Shown: positions 23,800-35,824 of the stretch, in pieces
How the letters are laid out: each line of letters starts with the position of its first letter
Numbering within the stretch: position 1 is the stretch's first letter
DNA from: Manis javanica
Lineage: Eukaryota; Chordata; Mammalia; Pholidota; Manidae
Reading direction: 5' to 3'
Length of the DNA: 64,000 bases
Assembly (NCBI RefSeq): GCF_040802235.1
Contig: NC_133158.1
Coordinates: 38,382,001 to 38,446,000, forward strand
Program-made: the position numbers and the translations under genes
Notes under the pieces: model-generated
Told to the model about the DNA's origin: nothing
The model's input: the letters and a program-made list of their open reading frames with translations, nothing else
Database searches by the model: none

Positions 23800-24064
23800 C
23801 AAAGGCCTCGGCTGCGGGCCGCGTGTGGGTGGAGCCGGCGGGCAGCCCGTCCCGGAGGCAGAGAGGTCCTGAGTCCCGCTGCCGCGGCCCGGGTGCCGCC
23901 GGGACAGTGCCCGCCCTTATATATGGCCTGAGAACGAGGAGGTTCCCTTCGCCGTTCCCCATCCCGCGCTTCTTCTGTCTCTCTTCCGTTCTCTGATTCC
24001 TGAGATCAGCGTGCATCTCCAGATGCCTGTGGTGCAAAAACAGATCGGTCCTGGACCTCGGTTT

Positions 24065-24205
24065 CCAGGGTCGGTTCTTAAAGTGTGATCCAGAGGCATC
24101 AGAAATGCTGGGACCTCCTTGGAAAAGCAAACCATCTCCTGAAGCAGAAACTCGGGACTCCAGTAATCCGGGGTGTAACAAGCCCTCAGGCTAAGGCGTG
24201 AGGTC
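24065..24205 (+). repeat. MER5-type (hAT-Charlie) MITE
   Basis: 'cttaaagtgtgatccagaggcatcag' through 'gtaacaagccctcaggctaagg' follows MER5A order. Confidence 0.65.
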
Positions 24206-24770
24206 CACAGATCCAGAGGGTGAATGAGATGTACATTGAAGACACGAGCGACAAATTCTTTCAGACAAAGGGGAGGGATAAGGTGATAAAGCTAAGGGGT
24301 CCGGTACAGATCACCTGGATTTCCCAGGCACCAATCGGTGCCATCTCCCTCAAACAGAAGGAGACCCCTCCTTGAGTTCTGACCGTGGTCACCAGTCCCA
24401 TGCATCTAAGGGACTTACAGATTGACAAAGGCTGCTTGGAGCTGGGGCACACTCAGGGCTCTGTTATTTCGGGGACATTAAGGGGTCTCTGGGGAAGTCA
24501 AGCCGTCTGCAGGCCAGTAAATGGTGTCAGGGAGCCCAGCAGTTCCTGGCTCTGGCCAAGGCTGGTGTAGGGGGTGGGGAAGCCAGTTCCAAGGGTGGGA
24601 AGGGGCTCCTGAGGATGGAAGGAGTGCGGTTCCCTGAATCGGCCACTGGAGGACTGAATCCCAGCCAGCAGTGTCTACAGTAGGCTGTGTACAAGGGGGA
24701 CAGAATTTTACTGTGTTAAGCCTTATATGTGATTTGTGCACATGTGTGCTGGGTGTATTTGTTATAGCAG
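24206..24770. other. Intergenic, no recognised feature
   Basis: No supported gene or repeat. Confidence 0.4.
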
Positions 24771-24935
24771 CTAGTGTTCACTACCCTGATCAGACAAGTG
24801 GCTCTCCTTCACTCCCAGGATAGAGGCCTCTTATGCTATTCACTTCAAGTCCTAAATGGTCTAGCCCCTGCCTGTCTCTGCTGCCTTCCCTCCCTACTGT
24901 CAGAGCAGCAGAACAAATTGCTGTGCACTGTGATT
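24771..24935 (+). mobile_element. L2 relic
   Basis: 'gtcctaaatggtctagcccctgcctg' is L2 3' sequence. Confidence 0.6.
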
Positions 24936-25149
24936 AGACTTCTGCAAGCCACCCGAAGCATTTTGTTAATTATTGACTGAAGTAAGAAAGTGAACAGTTT
25001 TGAAATCATTCATTTCAAACACCAGGGGTTTGTAAGCCTTTGAGGACTCTAGAGAATAGGCAGCTAAAAGAAAAGCTACTGAGCATACTGCCAATTCATT
25101 GTCATTGACAGGTAGATTTGTGAAATGTGAATTTCCTATGAACCCTTAC

Positions 25150-25370
25150 AGAGGGATTCTGTGGACCACTGTTCCTGCGCTCGGCACAGATGAGCCCATT
25201 TCATGCAGGCCACGCTGTGAGGTAGATGCTGTCATAACCCCTGCTTTCCACATAAGGAGACCAGGTCACTGTGAGATTGAAAAAGGTGTCCAGTAGGACC
25301 AGGAAGCGCCAGAGGCAGGCTTTCTGGGCAGCGGAGCTCCATTTTTGCTTTTAACCAGACACACTCTGCC
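25150..25370 (-). repeat. MIR relic
   Basis: 'gctgtgaggtagatgctgtcataacccc' is the antisense MIR core; then 'aggagaccaggtcactgtgag'. Confidence 0.65.
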
Positions 25371-25629
25371 TCTCACCTGGAATTGTTTCAGACTTGTATG
25401 CACGTTTCCAAAGCAATGATACATACACTTTGAGAAAAGCTCAAGAAGCCCAGAAGTGGACTTCATAATAAAGAGCTCTGTAGTCAACATGTGCATGCTT
25501 TGGCTGTCTGTTACTTAGAAGGTGAGAAAGAAAACCATCTAGGAAATGTGGCCAGCTTTGGAACTTTTAATCTTAGCATACCAAATCTAACTAGGAACAC
25601 AATTTGTGGGCTAAAAGCTCAGTTTAAAA

Positions 25630-25790
25630 CTAAGGTGGATCAATGGAGGGATGGATAGATGGGTAGATACATGATGAAACAAGGACAGTAATGCGTTAAC
25701 TGTGGGATCTAGGTGGTGGGTATATGGGTGTTCATTATGAAAGTCTTTAAATATTTTGTTTGAAATTTGAAGATCTTTGTAATAGATTGT
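25630..25790 (+). mobile_element. Old L1 3' tip
   Basis: 'gtgggatctaggtggtgggtatatgggtg' is typical L1 3'UTR. Confidence 0.55.
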
Positions 25791-26820
25791 TTGGGGGGAA
25801 AGCTGAAGATCTTCCTGAAAGTGAAATCTGTGTTTCTGATTTAATATTTCTTCCTCCTCAAAGATGTGTCAGTCAGGGTTTTGGGAACAGACAATAGAAA
25901 TCAACTATAGCAAATTAAAAGAGAAAAGGGTGTGGGGGGCTCCCGAATCTGCAGGTGGACAGGGAACGAGGTAGGGAGATGGTGTGGCCAGGAGCAGAGC
26001 CCAAAACTGGCTGCCGTTGTATCTTGGTGGGGACACCGTGGTCTGGGATTTCGACCAGCTGAACCTGGGTCATCTGCCTGCACCTGATGTCTCATAGACC
26101 AGAGTCCAAGGGTCCCTGCTTCTACACTGGATGCAAGGGAGGCTAAGGAAGAGCCCTCTGGTGGGAGGTGGGGGTCCCCCAACCCAGGAAGGTGATCTTC
26201 CAGAAGGACAAGCAGCTTGAGTCTGCTCTCCGTGGCATGAGGTCTTGGGTGGCCCCGGCAACACTGAGTCTATGCCTTTGTCTCTCTCATTGCCTGCTTT
26301 GGGAATGTCCTCTATTCTGCTGGCAAAATACTCATTTCTCAAGACTCCATTCAGAGGCTGCCTCTCAGGGAAGCATCCCTGGAACAGACCTGTGTGCTGC
26401 TCCTGGAGTTCACAGCCTGCCTCCTCCAGATCCGCCCATGATGTTTCCCAGGACCCCTGCCTCTGGTGGCTGTGTAGGTCCAGTGGGTGGAAGGTCACAG
26501 GGCAGGAGACATGGGGAAGCCAGGCATCTGTCCCACCCCTCTGCTTCCTGTGTCTCCTCTGGCCATGGCTGCCTTGGGTGGGCCTGCCATGGTTCCAGCT
26601 CTGGCCAGAGCCGTGGCTCCTGGACACCAAAACACCTCCTCCTCACTCAGCCTGAGGCTTGTTCTTGCTAATTTCTGCCAGCCTCAGCCTCCCATCTTGG
26701 CATCTAGTTACGTGTGTTACCAGTTCCCTCTCTCTGAAGCTCCTTGAGGGCTTCTGTTGTCCAGACTGAAACTGTTTTTCTGACTCCCACTAGACAGGGA
26801 CTAGACATGATGACCAAAAG
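25791..26820. other. Intergenic; L2 traces at about 26250-26500
   Basis: 26270-26400 carries weak L2-like blocks ('ggaatgtcctctattctgctgg', 'gaggctgcctctcaggg'). Otherwise nothing is recognised. Confidence 0.35.
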
Positions 26821-26970
26821 GGTGGGCCGTGGCCATCCTAGCTCTGTCCCTCACTGCTGTGTGCTGCGGCTAAGTTACTTACTGCTCTGGGCCTCAGTTT
26901 CCCCATCTTAAAAGTGGTAATAATAATAATGACTGGCAGGTATACCGTGTGGTTAGCACAGAACCTAGCA
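26821..26970 (+). repeat. MIR relic
   Basis: 'gggcctcagtttccccatcttaaaagtgg' and following 'taataataatgac' are the MIR core. Confidence 0.75.
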
Positions 26971-27079
26971 CCTAGTTGGGTCTCAAATACTGCTGTGTGC
27001 CAACATCAGTATATGTCAGAGGGGTGTGTCCGATGGAGAAGGTCACGCGCAGGCCTGGTACTGTGCAGCCTGCCTGCAG

Positions 27080-27230
27080 GGCATCCCAGCGGGGTTGCAG
27101 TGACCCCCATGAGGAACCTAAGGGTCAGAGACATGGAACTATTCGCCCAAACCACACATCCTGTAAGTGACAGAACCTGGGATTCAAATCCAGGCAGTCT
27201 GACTCCACAGGCCAGGCTATTACCTGCCAC
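27080..27230 (-). repeat. MIR relic
   Basis: 'acctgggattcaaatccaggcagtctgactcc' is the antisense tRNA-like head of MIR. Confidence 0.75.
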
Positions 27231-28105
27231 CCCCAGCTTCTTCCCAACAGCCTGGGGAGAGGTCAACCAGCTGCAAGGGCCATGTCATGGGGCCACATCA
27301 TGGGGCCAGGCACTGGAGGAGGCTGTGCTGATTGCTCAGCCAGGCAGGGTCCCTCCCCAGCCCCACCTATACTTGTGGGCCCTGGGTGGCCAGACATCTG
27401 GGCCCACCAACACAAGCTGACCTTGGGGCCTCTCTTTTAGATGTAGTGCAGCTCGCAGTAAATAGACCTGGATGACATGCGACATGTCCATGAATCCCTC
27501 TTGGATGTCTGGAGCCTTACGGTGAAGCAGAAGGGAATCAGCCTGCAGCAAGCAGACATACAGCAGGGTCCTGGGGGACCTCCCACCCCGGACTGTGTAG
27601 GACCTAAGTGGTAAGATGCCGTCCCCGCCTCTTGCATCCGGATTTCCTTTTGCCTCTTCCTTCAGCCTCAAGGTTTCAGGATATGGAGAAAGACTAAACC
27701 ACATCCACTCTACTCCGCAGCGAATCAGGGCCTTTCATGGGCATTACCCACCGCATGCACTGCTTCCCCTCTACCCACTGACGTGGCCATCAGCCTAGTG
27801 CAAGCTGTGGTCCGCGGTACCTCCACCTGCTGTGTGTCGGAGGAAGCTGCCAAGTCCTAGAAGTGAGTCTGAGGCACCATCCTTCTTGGGCCCCTCCCAG
27901 CCCCAGTGGCCTCACCTGACCTGGTGGCATCTGGCCTGGCATGCTTTTCATGTCATGGTCATCAGACTGTTTCCTGCTGGCTTGGATGGAAAGATGATTT
28001 GACTGGTGTCTGGGGCAAAAATGGGTGACTTCTGACATCCACCTTTGACACAGTCAAGGGAACCAGTATTAGTGGGATACTAAGGAAGGTCATGCCAGGG
28101 TAAAA
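27231..28105. other. Intergenic, no recognised feature
   Basis: No supported gene or repeat. Confidence 0.4.
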
Positions 28106-28109
28106 TCGG

Positions 28110-28440
28110 CTTGAATCATCCGAGAAGGCATCCTGAGGGTGACATCACCGGGCACGGGTTAAAGGATGCATAAGATCTAAACAGGCAGATAGGGCCATGA
28201 GCAAGGGATTCCAGGATCAGGGGAGACTGTGAGCCCACGTTCAGGAGCACAAGTAACCTCTGAGGCTGGAGTATAGGGTGTGTGGTGGGGAAGGAGGTGG
28301 TGGCCGTGGGAAGGCAGGAGCTCGCGCTCAGGGAAAGGCCCGTAGGTGCCTGCAGGTCACTGGGGTAGAAAGTTGTTGCAGAGAAGCAACTCCCCATGGA
28401 GGGTAAGGCAGGCAAAGCCAAGATCAGATTTGGTATTTAG
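28110..28440 (-). mobile_element. L2 relic
   Basis: Antisense L2-like sequence (28190-28400). Confidence 0.4.
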
Positions 28441-29565
28441 TTAGATTTTAGCTTCATGGAAAGGATGGGCCCAGGAGAGCTACTAGAACGCCAACCTAGA
28501 GATCATGCTGACTTAAATCAAGGTAGAGGTGTTAGGATGGAGAGAGAGAGGCCAATGTCAGCTCCACTGGGAGATGGGTGGGCAGCCTGGCTGGGGGCTG
28601 GGGGCGGCAGCTGGACTCAGGTGTTCTGAGTGGGTTTGCTAAGATGGGTATGGGTGGGGTGTGCTCGGGTATCCTTTCCAGAGAGAAGCCACCCGGGGTG
28701 CAGTGCAGCTGGCTGGCAGGCCCCTGCTGTGGCACATTTGGGAGGGAGCACAGCTTCCCACTAAAGCCATGCTTTCCCAGGCCACTTCCAGCTGATAAGG
28801 CAAAAATTCTGAGATATCCTAAAATAAAGTGACACCAGGGCTGGTGAATGGGGGCAAGAGACTGGGAAGGTCATTTGTCAATAGCCATGGGCCATAGCTT
28901 AACCAGAAACTCCACATTCTTGGATGAAGTCACTTCAAAAAGCATCTAGAAGGTCCCCAGGACCACCACATCCACCCTGAGCCTGACTGGTGCCTGACCA
29001 TCATCACCAACCAATCCACATTTGCTTTGTCACAGCCAATGCCTGAGGGCTGTGGGAGCATGAGAGCCAGCCTGTGTCAGCCTCACGTGGGACTCCACGA
29101 AGCTGGGGAGCTTTGCACCTGCCAGCCAAGGGAAGACTTCCTCAGCACCACAGCGGGGGCTCTGCCCACCCAGTCTCCCTCCCTTCTCTGCCTTCACAGG
29201 ATCAGACCTTCAGCGGGCATGGGCGCGAGACTCTGCCTGCCTACTCCTGCCCCCCACCGCCCTTTCTCTGAACAGGCATTTCTTCCAGTAAATCTCTTGT
29301 GCGTCTGTTTCTGTCTTGGCATCTGCTGCCTAGAGACCGCACTGGCATGGAGCGTGGGGAACGAGAATGAGGTGGGTGCCACGCAGAGCCGGCGGGACGT
29401 CAGGGAGCAGGTATGACGACCCAGGGCTGGGGTGGTGTGGAGGAACACCTGGAAGCGGGAAGAGACAGGGAAGAGGAGTTTCACAGCCTAGAGGGAAAGA
29501 AGGGGCAGAGGCCGGAAGAAAACCAGGCATGTCTGTGTGTTTGCAAGTCAAAGGAGTGGAGAGCT
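28441..29565. other. Intergenic, no recognised feature
   Basis: No supported gene or repeat. Confidence 0.4.
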
Positions 29566-29569
29566 TAAC

Positions 29570-30830
29570 AAAAAAGTGGACCCAGGACGATTCAGTGTGG
29601 GAAAGAACGGTTTTTTCAACAAGTGGCTAGAACAATCAGATGTCCACACGCACAGGAATGAGGCTGGGCTCCACCTGACACGTAACACAAAAACTAACTC
29701 AAAATGAATCATAGCCCTAAATGTAAGAGCTAAACTCTTAGAGGAAAACCTGGGAGTACATCTTAGCGACCTTGAATTAGGCGATAATTTCTTAATAGCT
29801 CTGACACCAAAAGCACAAGTGACACAAACGAAACTAGATAGAAGGGCCTTCATCACAATGAAAGACTTTCTTGTTATAAACAATCCTATCAAGAAAGTGA
29901 AAAGAATGGGAGAGAATATTTGCAAAGCAATAAGGGACTTGTACCTAAAATATATAACCAGCTCCCACAACTCATTAATTAAAATGCAAAAAATCCAATT
30001 AAAAAGTGGACAAAGGATCCAGACAGATGCTTCATCAAAGATAAACCAGCTGCAAGAAGCTATGAAAACAGGCTCAACCTCAGCAGCCATCCGCGGTGTG
30101 TAAATCAATGCCACTTCACCCCCACTGGGGTGCCTACAGTCAAAAAGGCAGAGCATAACGCATGTCGGCTGGGATGGGGAGGAGCTGGAACCCTTGCACA
30201 GCGCTGGTGAGGTTGTAAGATGCGGGCAGTCACTGTGGAAAAAAGTCTGGCGGTTCCTCAAAAAGTTAAACGCAGAGTTACTATATGACCCATCAATTCC
30301 ACTGCCAGGTGTACATCCGGGGAAAATGGAAACATATCTCTACATGAAAACTAGCACATGAATATTCACAGCAGCATTATCCGTAATAGCCAAGAAGTGG
30401 AAACAACGCGAATTTCCAGCAAGTGACGAGTGAACCATGCTCATACACGGGAGACCACTTGGCAGTGAAAAGCCGTGCTGACCGGACCGTCACACAGACG
30501 AACCCTGAAAACATCAAGCTAAGTGCAAGACAGTCACAGAGGCCACAAATGGTTTGATTTCATTTGCAACGTCCAGAAGAGAATACTCCACCGAGACACA
30601 AAGTGGACGAGTGGTTGCCTGGCAGGGGTGGTTTGGGGGGAAATGGACAGTGTCAGGTTTCGGACATGCTGGGTTTCCACGGGATGATGGGAGCTCCTGA
30701 ATTAGATTATGGTGATGGTTGCACAGCTCTATGAGTATATTAAATACACTTTACATGGGTACATTTTTTGGTATGTCAATGATATGCTATCTCCATTAAT
30801 ATATTAAAATACATTAAAAAGAGGAAGAAA
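29570..30830 (+). mobile_element. Old L1 ORF2 3' end and 3'UTR
   Basis: 'gagctaaactcttagaggaaaacc', 'gcctacagtcaaaaaggcagag' region, and 'gatggttgcacagctctatgag' are consecutive L1 3' landmarks. It ends in an A-rich tail near 30830. Frames are broken. Confidence 0.85.
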
Positions 30831-31265
30831 TGCTCTCCTCAAGTGGTTGAGAGATTGACAGCGTTTGTTGGATTTGCCAAATAGACTGTTAGTGGCCTGG
30901 GTGACTGCAGTTCCAGGAAGTGCTGGGGGGTGATGTAGATGGGAGATGACAAAGAGGAGACACCAGTCTTGTCCCCTTAAGGGTGGGGCTGGTGCTTCCC
31001 CCCAGTGGGACAGGAAGATGGGACTAAGCTCCTCTCTGCAGCTTCTGTGGAGTCCAGGTCTGCGAAGGCAGACCCAAGGCTGCCGCTCGGGAGCCAGCCA
31101 CCATGGCCCAGGGCATGCAGGGTGCTGCTCCAGGTCAGAGGCTGAGCTCGGCGCCTGGTCTCCACAGGCTTGGGGTGGGGGTGGGAGACCCAGGCCGTTC
31201 CAGGGACTGTGGTCAGCCAGGAAGAGGGCTGAGACTCAACTAGGTTTGAAGGCATAGAGGAAACA
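30831..31265. other. Intergenic, no recognised feature
   Basis: No supported gene or repeat. Confidence 0.4.
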
Positions 31266-31340
31266 AGAGAGACAGACAGACAGACAGATGGACAGATAGA
31301 GGGGGAAGAGAGGAAGAGAGAGGAGGCAGAGGGTAAGGGA
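31266..31340. repeat. (GACA)n / GA-rich microsatellite
   Basis: Tandem gaca units then gagg/gaag units. Confidence 0.9.
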
Positions 31341-31379
31341 GAGGAATCCCACTTGGCTCCCAGGCCTTCTGTCTCCGTG

Positions 31380-31715
31380 GGGTCCTCTGCCGAGGCACTG
31401 GCCTCTGCCCCTCTCCCTTCCCTGTGCCTGGCTCATCCCCAGCTGCTCTTCACACATCAGCCTACAGATTGCTTGCTCAACCCAGCCTCCTCTGGGCCTC
31501 AATTCTGGGCTGGTGTGTCCTCACAGTGTCCTGTAGCCCCTTCAAAGCAATGCCATTTCACAAGGGACTCTGGGGGGGGTGTCACCTCTGCTGTCCCATC
31601 AGTCCCATGAGGACAGGAGCTGTGTCCTGTGACTTTCTAACCCCAATGCTTTGCACAGCACCTAGCACACAGAAGGTGCGCCACAAATATTTTGTCAAAT
31701 GAGTCAAAGGATAGT
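31380..31715 (+). mobile_element. L2 3' end
   Basis: 'catgaggacaggagctgtgtcc' to 'tgcacagcacctagcacacag' is the L2 3' terminus. Confidence 0.75.
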
Positions 31716-31767
31716 GGGTATGAATGGAGGGAAATATTTACATGAAAGGATTAAAATTCCTGGGGAG

Positions 31768-32066
31768 AGTCAGGTGGATGGGTGGATAGAGCCTGCATAC
31801 ATGGCTGAGTTATATGTCGGTGGGTGGGAGGGTGGTGTGTTGATGGGTGGGCATGCAGTGGGTGGGTAGATAGGTGGATGGGTGGGTAAGCAAGTAGGTG
31901 GGTGGGTGGTGGATGGATGGGTGAATGGGTAGATGAATAGGTAGGTAGGTGGGTGGGTGGATGGAAGGAAGGGATGGGTAGGTGGGTGGCGGGGGCATGG
32001 ATGGTGGTATGGATAGCAGACACCTGTGTGGTGGGTAGATTATAGGGGCAGGTGGCGTATAGATGG
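31768..32066. repeat. GGTG/GGAT tetranucleotide minisatellite
   Basis: About 300 bases of degenerate gggt, ggat and gtag units. The open frame on the - strand is only the translated repeat. Confidence 0.85.
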
Positions 32067-32515
32067 GCGAACCCGGGAAAGGGCCAAGGGGTGGGCGCGC
32101 GCTGTCCGAATCTACCACGGGGTGGCGCTCTGCACTAGCTTGCGTGCCAGGCCTGGTGAATGCCCTTGGCGTCCCCAAGGGGACTTAGAAGAGAGGAACC
32201 TTTTGTCCTAGGCAGCGGCAAAAGGTTCCCGGGTGACGTAGGCTTGTAAACAACTTGAAAAGACACTGCGCTGCGGGACCACGTCAAGCGCTGCGCAAAC
32301 AGGGCCGCCGCGACCTTGGCTGGGCTCGGTTCGGTGGCGCCGCTGCCCCTGGCCGCGCGCTGGGGCGGAAGCGCTGGGCGCGCGGACTCAAGCGCTGCCC
32401 GCCGCGCCTGCGCCCGGGCAGGGATCCCGAAGGCGCGTTCCGTGGGCCGCTGCAGGGCGGCGGGGAGGTGCTGCGGCAGGGAGGGTGTGTCTCAAAGCCT
32501 GTGCAGTCCCTCTGC
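32067..32515. promoter_or_regulatory. Unassigned CpG island
   Basis: Very CG-rich (densest 32270-32470), with a TGACGTA half-CRE at 32233 and an NRF1-like cgcctgcgcc near 32405. It lies about 24 kb upstream of KLF15 exon 1 and about 8 kb from the other CpG island. No coding exon is recognisable on either strand. It may be an lncRNA promoter, an alternative promoter of KLF15 or CFAP100, or an orphan island. Confidence 0.5.
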
Positions 32516-32870
32516 CCCATGAGAACCCCTTAACATTCTAACGCTTCTGATTTCAAGCCTAACTGGGAGATCTGCGTCCTAACTCAAACTCCAACCCAAC
32601 TCCGGCCCTCCTACTCCGAGTTTATTTCCCATCCGGATTCCGGGTCATGTTCAGAACCTGACCCTCACCAAAACGCTGACCCCAGGCATCTTTACCACAA
32701 CTCCGCGGGGGGCCTTTTAGTGCAAACCCCATTCGTACCCGGAAACCCCGGCCTGCTGACGCTAACCAGAGCACGCCTTAAAAGGTTACCTAAACTTAAT
32801 AAAACCTAACCCAATGCCATTTGAACCAACTCCAAACCGAATCGTAGATTAATAGATGCTTCAAAACACT
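32516..32870. other. C/A-rich strand-asymmetric tract
   Basis: The + strand is rich in cctaac, caact and aaaccc-like words and poor in G, beginning right at the edge of the CpG island. It is neither a clean tandem repeat nor a known family to my eye. Confidence 0.4.
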
Positions 32871-33360
32871 GTTTGAAAGAATAGGAAATGCACGGGTGGG
32901 TGTAAACAATCCCAATGATGCAAATGAAGGTGGTCAAAGAGGATGTTCCCCTACAGCAGGCCCCCTGTCCTCCTCCCCATATTCTGCCCAAAACTCTCAG
33001 CTTTGCAACTGGCATTCACCCCTTCCTGAATGTACCCTAGAGTGCTTTCCTGTGACTCACTTTTTAGACCCTATGTCATGGGGCTCTTCCCAGGCATCCT
33101 GGGGACTGCCAAAGGGACACCTGTTCTCCATCTATCTCCTGCCACCTGGACATGCGCCCCACCAGGGCCCAGAGTCTGTTTTGCTCCCTGCTGTATTCTG
33201 GATGGAAAGGAAGCGCCTGGCACATAGTGAGCGCTCATGTTCGTGTGGATTGACTGAGCCTCTCAGGATTCATGCATCTCCCCTCCAGGTTTCCTTCCTG
33301 TTACAAACAAGGGCTAGTTTTGTACGCATGTGTGTAAGGAGTGGGTAGGCGTTCTTCAAA
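32871..33360 (+). mobile_element. L2 3' end (about 33090-33260), rest unassigned
   Basis: 'agcgcctggcacatagtgagcgctc' is the L2/MIR 3' terminus. Confidence 0.6.
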
Positions 33361-33620
33361 TTCAGATCAGTCTGCTGACTTGACCTTCAGTTTGTTTTTA
33401 CTGTGCCAATTTCATTTTCACCTACAGTGTAGGAAAAGTGCTAGCTTCTTCAACATTTACCAACCCTGAATATTATCAATCTTTCTCTTTCTTGACAATT
33501 TGATGGGTAGAAAGAGCCCGAATATCACTTTAATCTGCATTTCTCAAGGACTCAACTGTAACATCTCCAACAACTACTTATCAAATATTTATTCAACAAA
33601 CATTTATTTAAGCCATAAAA
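33361..33620 (-). mobile_element. Antisense L1 fragment
   Basis: 'cactttaatctgcatttctc' and preceding sequence read as reversed L1 ORF2. Confidence 0.6.
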
Positions 33621-33989
33621 TAAAAACCAGCCCTTCCCTGCCCCATGACTCCCTTCCCCTCTTCTCAAACTGTTCTGGTTGTTTCTTCTGGGATAGTTAT
33701 CCATTTTTCTAAGTAATATGTTTAAACTTCAATTTCTTGATTTACCAGTTTAAGATAATTATTAGTTGACTCCCCATTACAGGAGGTGAAGATTTAGTGC
33801 TCCTGTGCAATCCTGGGTTCTGTTTGCCAACTTCCCAGTAAGGTGACTCCAGGTTCAGGAAACAATCTTTTCTTTGCCTTATTATGACTGCATTAGTGTT
33901 GTTCCCTTCTGAGACTTCCTTGGACAATTTTTTCTGCTCCTCCTGAAGTGAAACACTCAACTCTTCGTCTTGTTAGCTTTTTCTGGGTT
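33621..33989. other. A/T-rich intergenic, no recognised feature
   Basis: No supported gene or repeat. Confidence 0.35.
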
Positions 33990-34205
33990 TTTTTTTGTAT
34001 CATTAATCTACAATTACATGAGGAACATTATGTTTACTAGACTCCCCCCATCACCAAGCCCTCCCTACATACCCCATTACAGTCACTGTTCATCAGTGTG
34101 GTAAGATGCTGTAGAATCACTACTTGTCTTCTCTGTGTTGTACAGCCTTCCCCATGCCCCCCACACATATTATACATGCTAATCATAATGCCCCCTTTCT
34201 TTGCT
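33990..34205 (-). mobile_element. Short lineage-type L1 3'UTR insertion
   Basis: A poly-T run (33991-33999) is followed by antisense L1 3'UTR. Its 'ctgatgaacagtgactgtaat' (reverse strand) parallels 'ctgatggacagtgactgcatt' at 5080-5100, so it belongs with the 3411-5213 element. I found no clean target duplication. Confidence 0.65.
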
Positions 34206-34500
34206 TTTTGTTTTTAAATTATGAAATTTATGAACTGTACAGAAGAGTGTATAAAAATGTATGTGCAGTTCCAAGAATAATTGTGCTTAAAAACAAATAC
34301 ACTGGCTAAGAAAAGGTTTACAGTTCTTTAGAAAGTGCTGGGTTCCTCGTCCTGACCTTGTGAGGTGCATCCCCTGGCTTTTTTAGGTGTTACCCACACA
34401 TGTATCCTTAGCGACTTGTTTAGTCTTGCCTGCTTGTGAACTTCATGCAGCCAACCGTTCACCCTTATTCTTCGGGGACTTGCTCTTTGGCTCAGCATTG
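34206..34500. other. A/T-rich, possibly LINE-derived
   Basis: No assignable feature. Confidence 0.3.
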
Positions 34501-35818
34501 GGAGATACATCCACTTCCATGTCTATCTTGGCCTTGTAGTGTTGCATCCTGTGCAAATAGCCCCCCTACTGATCTGTTTTGCTGCTGTTGACATTTGGGT
34601 TGTACTCAGGTTTTTTTTTTTTCTTCTACAAACAATGCTTCTGAAACCAATTCTGCACTTGTCTCCTGATGCACAGATACAAGGGTTTTTCTTGGGTGCA
34701 GTCTGGTGAGTGGGATTGGTGGGTCAGATGTGCACTTGATCTGTTTTATTGGGTAATACCAAGTCATTTTCCAAGGCAGTTGTGCCAACTGACACTCCAC
34801 CAGCAGGGAATGTAGGCTCCCACTGATCTGTTGCCTTGATAATGCTCTGTGTCATCAGGCCTTTAAATTTTGCCAGTCTGAGGAGGCAGTTTTTTCTCAT
34901 TGTGGTTTTAATTTGTGTGCCCTCGTGGATGAGTGAGGAAGAATATCTTCCTTCGCCATTGCTTTTGGCTGTCAGCTTCCTTCCCTCTTATGTCAAACAT
35001 CTCATACAGTCTTTTGCTCCCTTTCTTATGGGATTATTTGTCTCTTCCTTGTTAATTTGCAGGAGTTTTTTTATGTGCTGTGGACACTCATCCTTTGTCA
35101 GATATGTGTGTGGTAAATGCCTCCATTTTCCAAAAACTCTACAGATTTACCTTTAACATTTTGGTCTTTAATACATTGGGAAATTACTTGTGTGTATAGT
35201 GTGAGATGGAAATTCAATTTCATTTTCCTCCGTGTGGCTAACTGGTTGTCGCAGAACTGTATATTAAAGTCTATCCTTTCCCCTCTGATCTGCCCTGTTT
35301 CTGTGACCATATATTAAATATCTATCTATACACGGGCCTGTGTCTGGGTCCTATTTTATTCAATTGGTCTCTTTGTCACCAGCTTCATTCTATATGTCAT
35401 GACCATCCATCCTTGCTGCCACTCTAAACATCATTCCCAATGGACAAGCACTCAGGGTATTCCATCAGTGCTGTAAGTGTATATGTTTTCCTGTGGACAT
35501 TCCTCCTGGAACTGCCCACCCTGTGCTCTCATCTTGGCTTCTGCTTGGCTTCTGTTATAGTTGTTAGCTCAGGACTTTCCTTCCTTTCCTTCCTGTATTG
35601 GAGCCATGCAAGAAAGTGTCTTCTGCTTCCTTGATCTACTTTCTTATTTGGGTGGAGCATACTTTTAGTAGCTTTCTGAAAAAAAGTCATAGGAGGTAAA
35701 CTTTTGAGAATTGCATTTCCAGACATTCACATGATTGATAGTTTAGCTGGGTACAGAATTCTAAGTGGGAGTAATTTTTCTCCTGGGAGGCTGAAGGCAT
35801 TTTGTAGTCCCTTGTGAC
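34501..35818 (-). mobile_element. Antisense L1 ORF2 region
   Basis: 'cagttgtgccaactgacactccaccagc' (the + strand of reversed L1), 'tttgtcagatatgtgtg', and 'tagtttagctgggtacagaattc' lie in reverse L1 order. Confidence 0.8.
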
Positions 35819-35824
35819 AGATGA

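Larger units (their letters stand above)
23410..23930. promoter_or_regulatory. CpG island with X-box and CRE, candidate CFAP100 promoter
   Basis: The block is rich in CG dinucleotides against a CG-poor background. It contains an X-box (23756-23769), a CRE palindrome (23792-23799) and a TATA-like run (23918-23924). X-boxes bound by RFX factors mark cilia and flagella genes. In human the neighbour upstream of KLF15 is CFAP100, an axonemal protein gene, head-to-head at a few tens of kb, so this may be its promoter with transcription to the left. I could not find CFAP100 coding exons in 1-23 kb, so the gene assignment is inference. A rightward transcript is the alternative. Confidence 0.5.

Noticed and set aside
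23252-24181. 309-codon open frame on the - strand through the CpG island
   Set aside because: It spans L2, MIR, CpG island and MER5 sequence in one frame, which is not how a gene is built; GC-rich DNA has few stops.
31751-32178. Histidine/proline-rich frames on the - strand
   Set aside because: They are translations of the tetranucleotide minisatellite.
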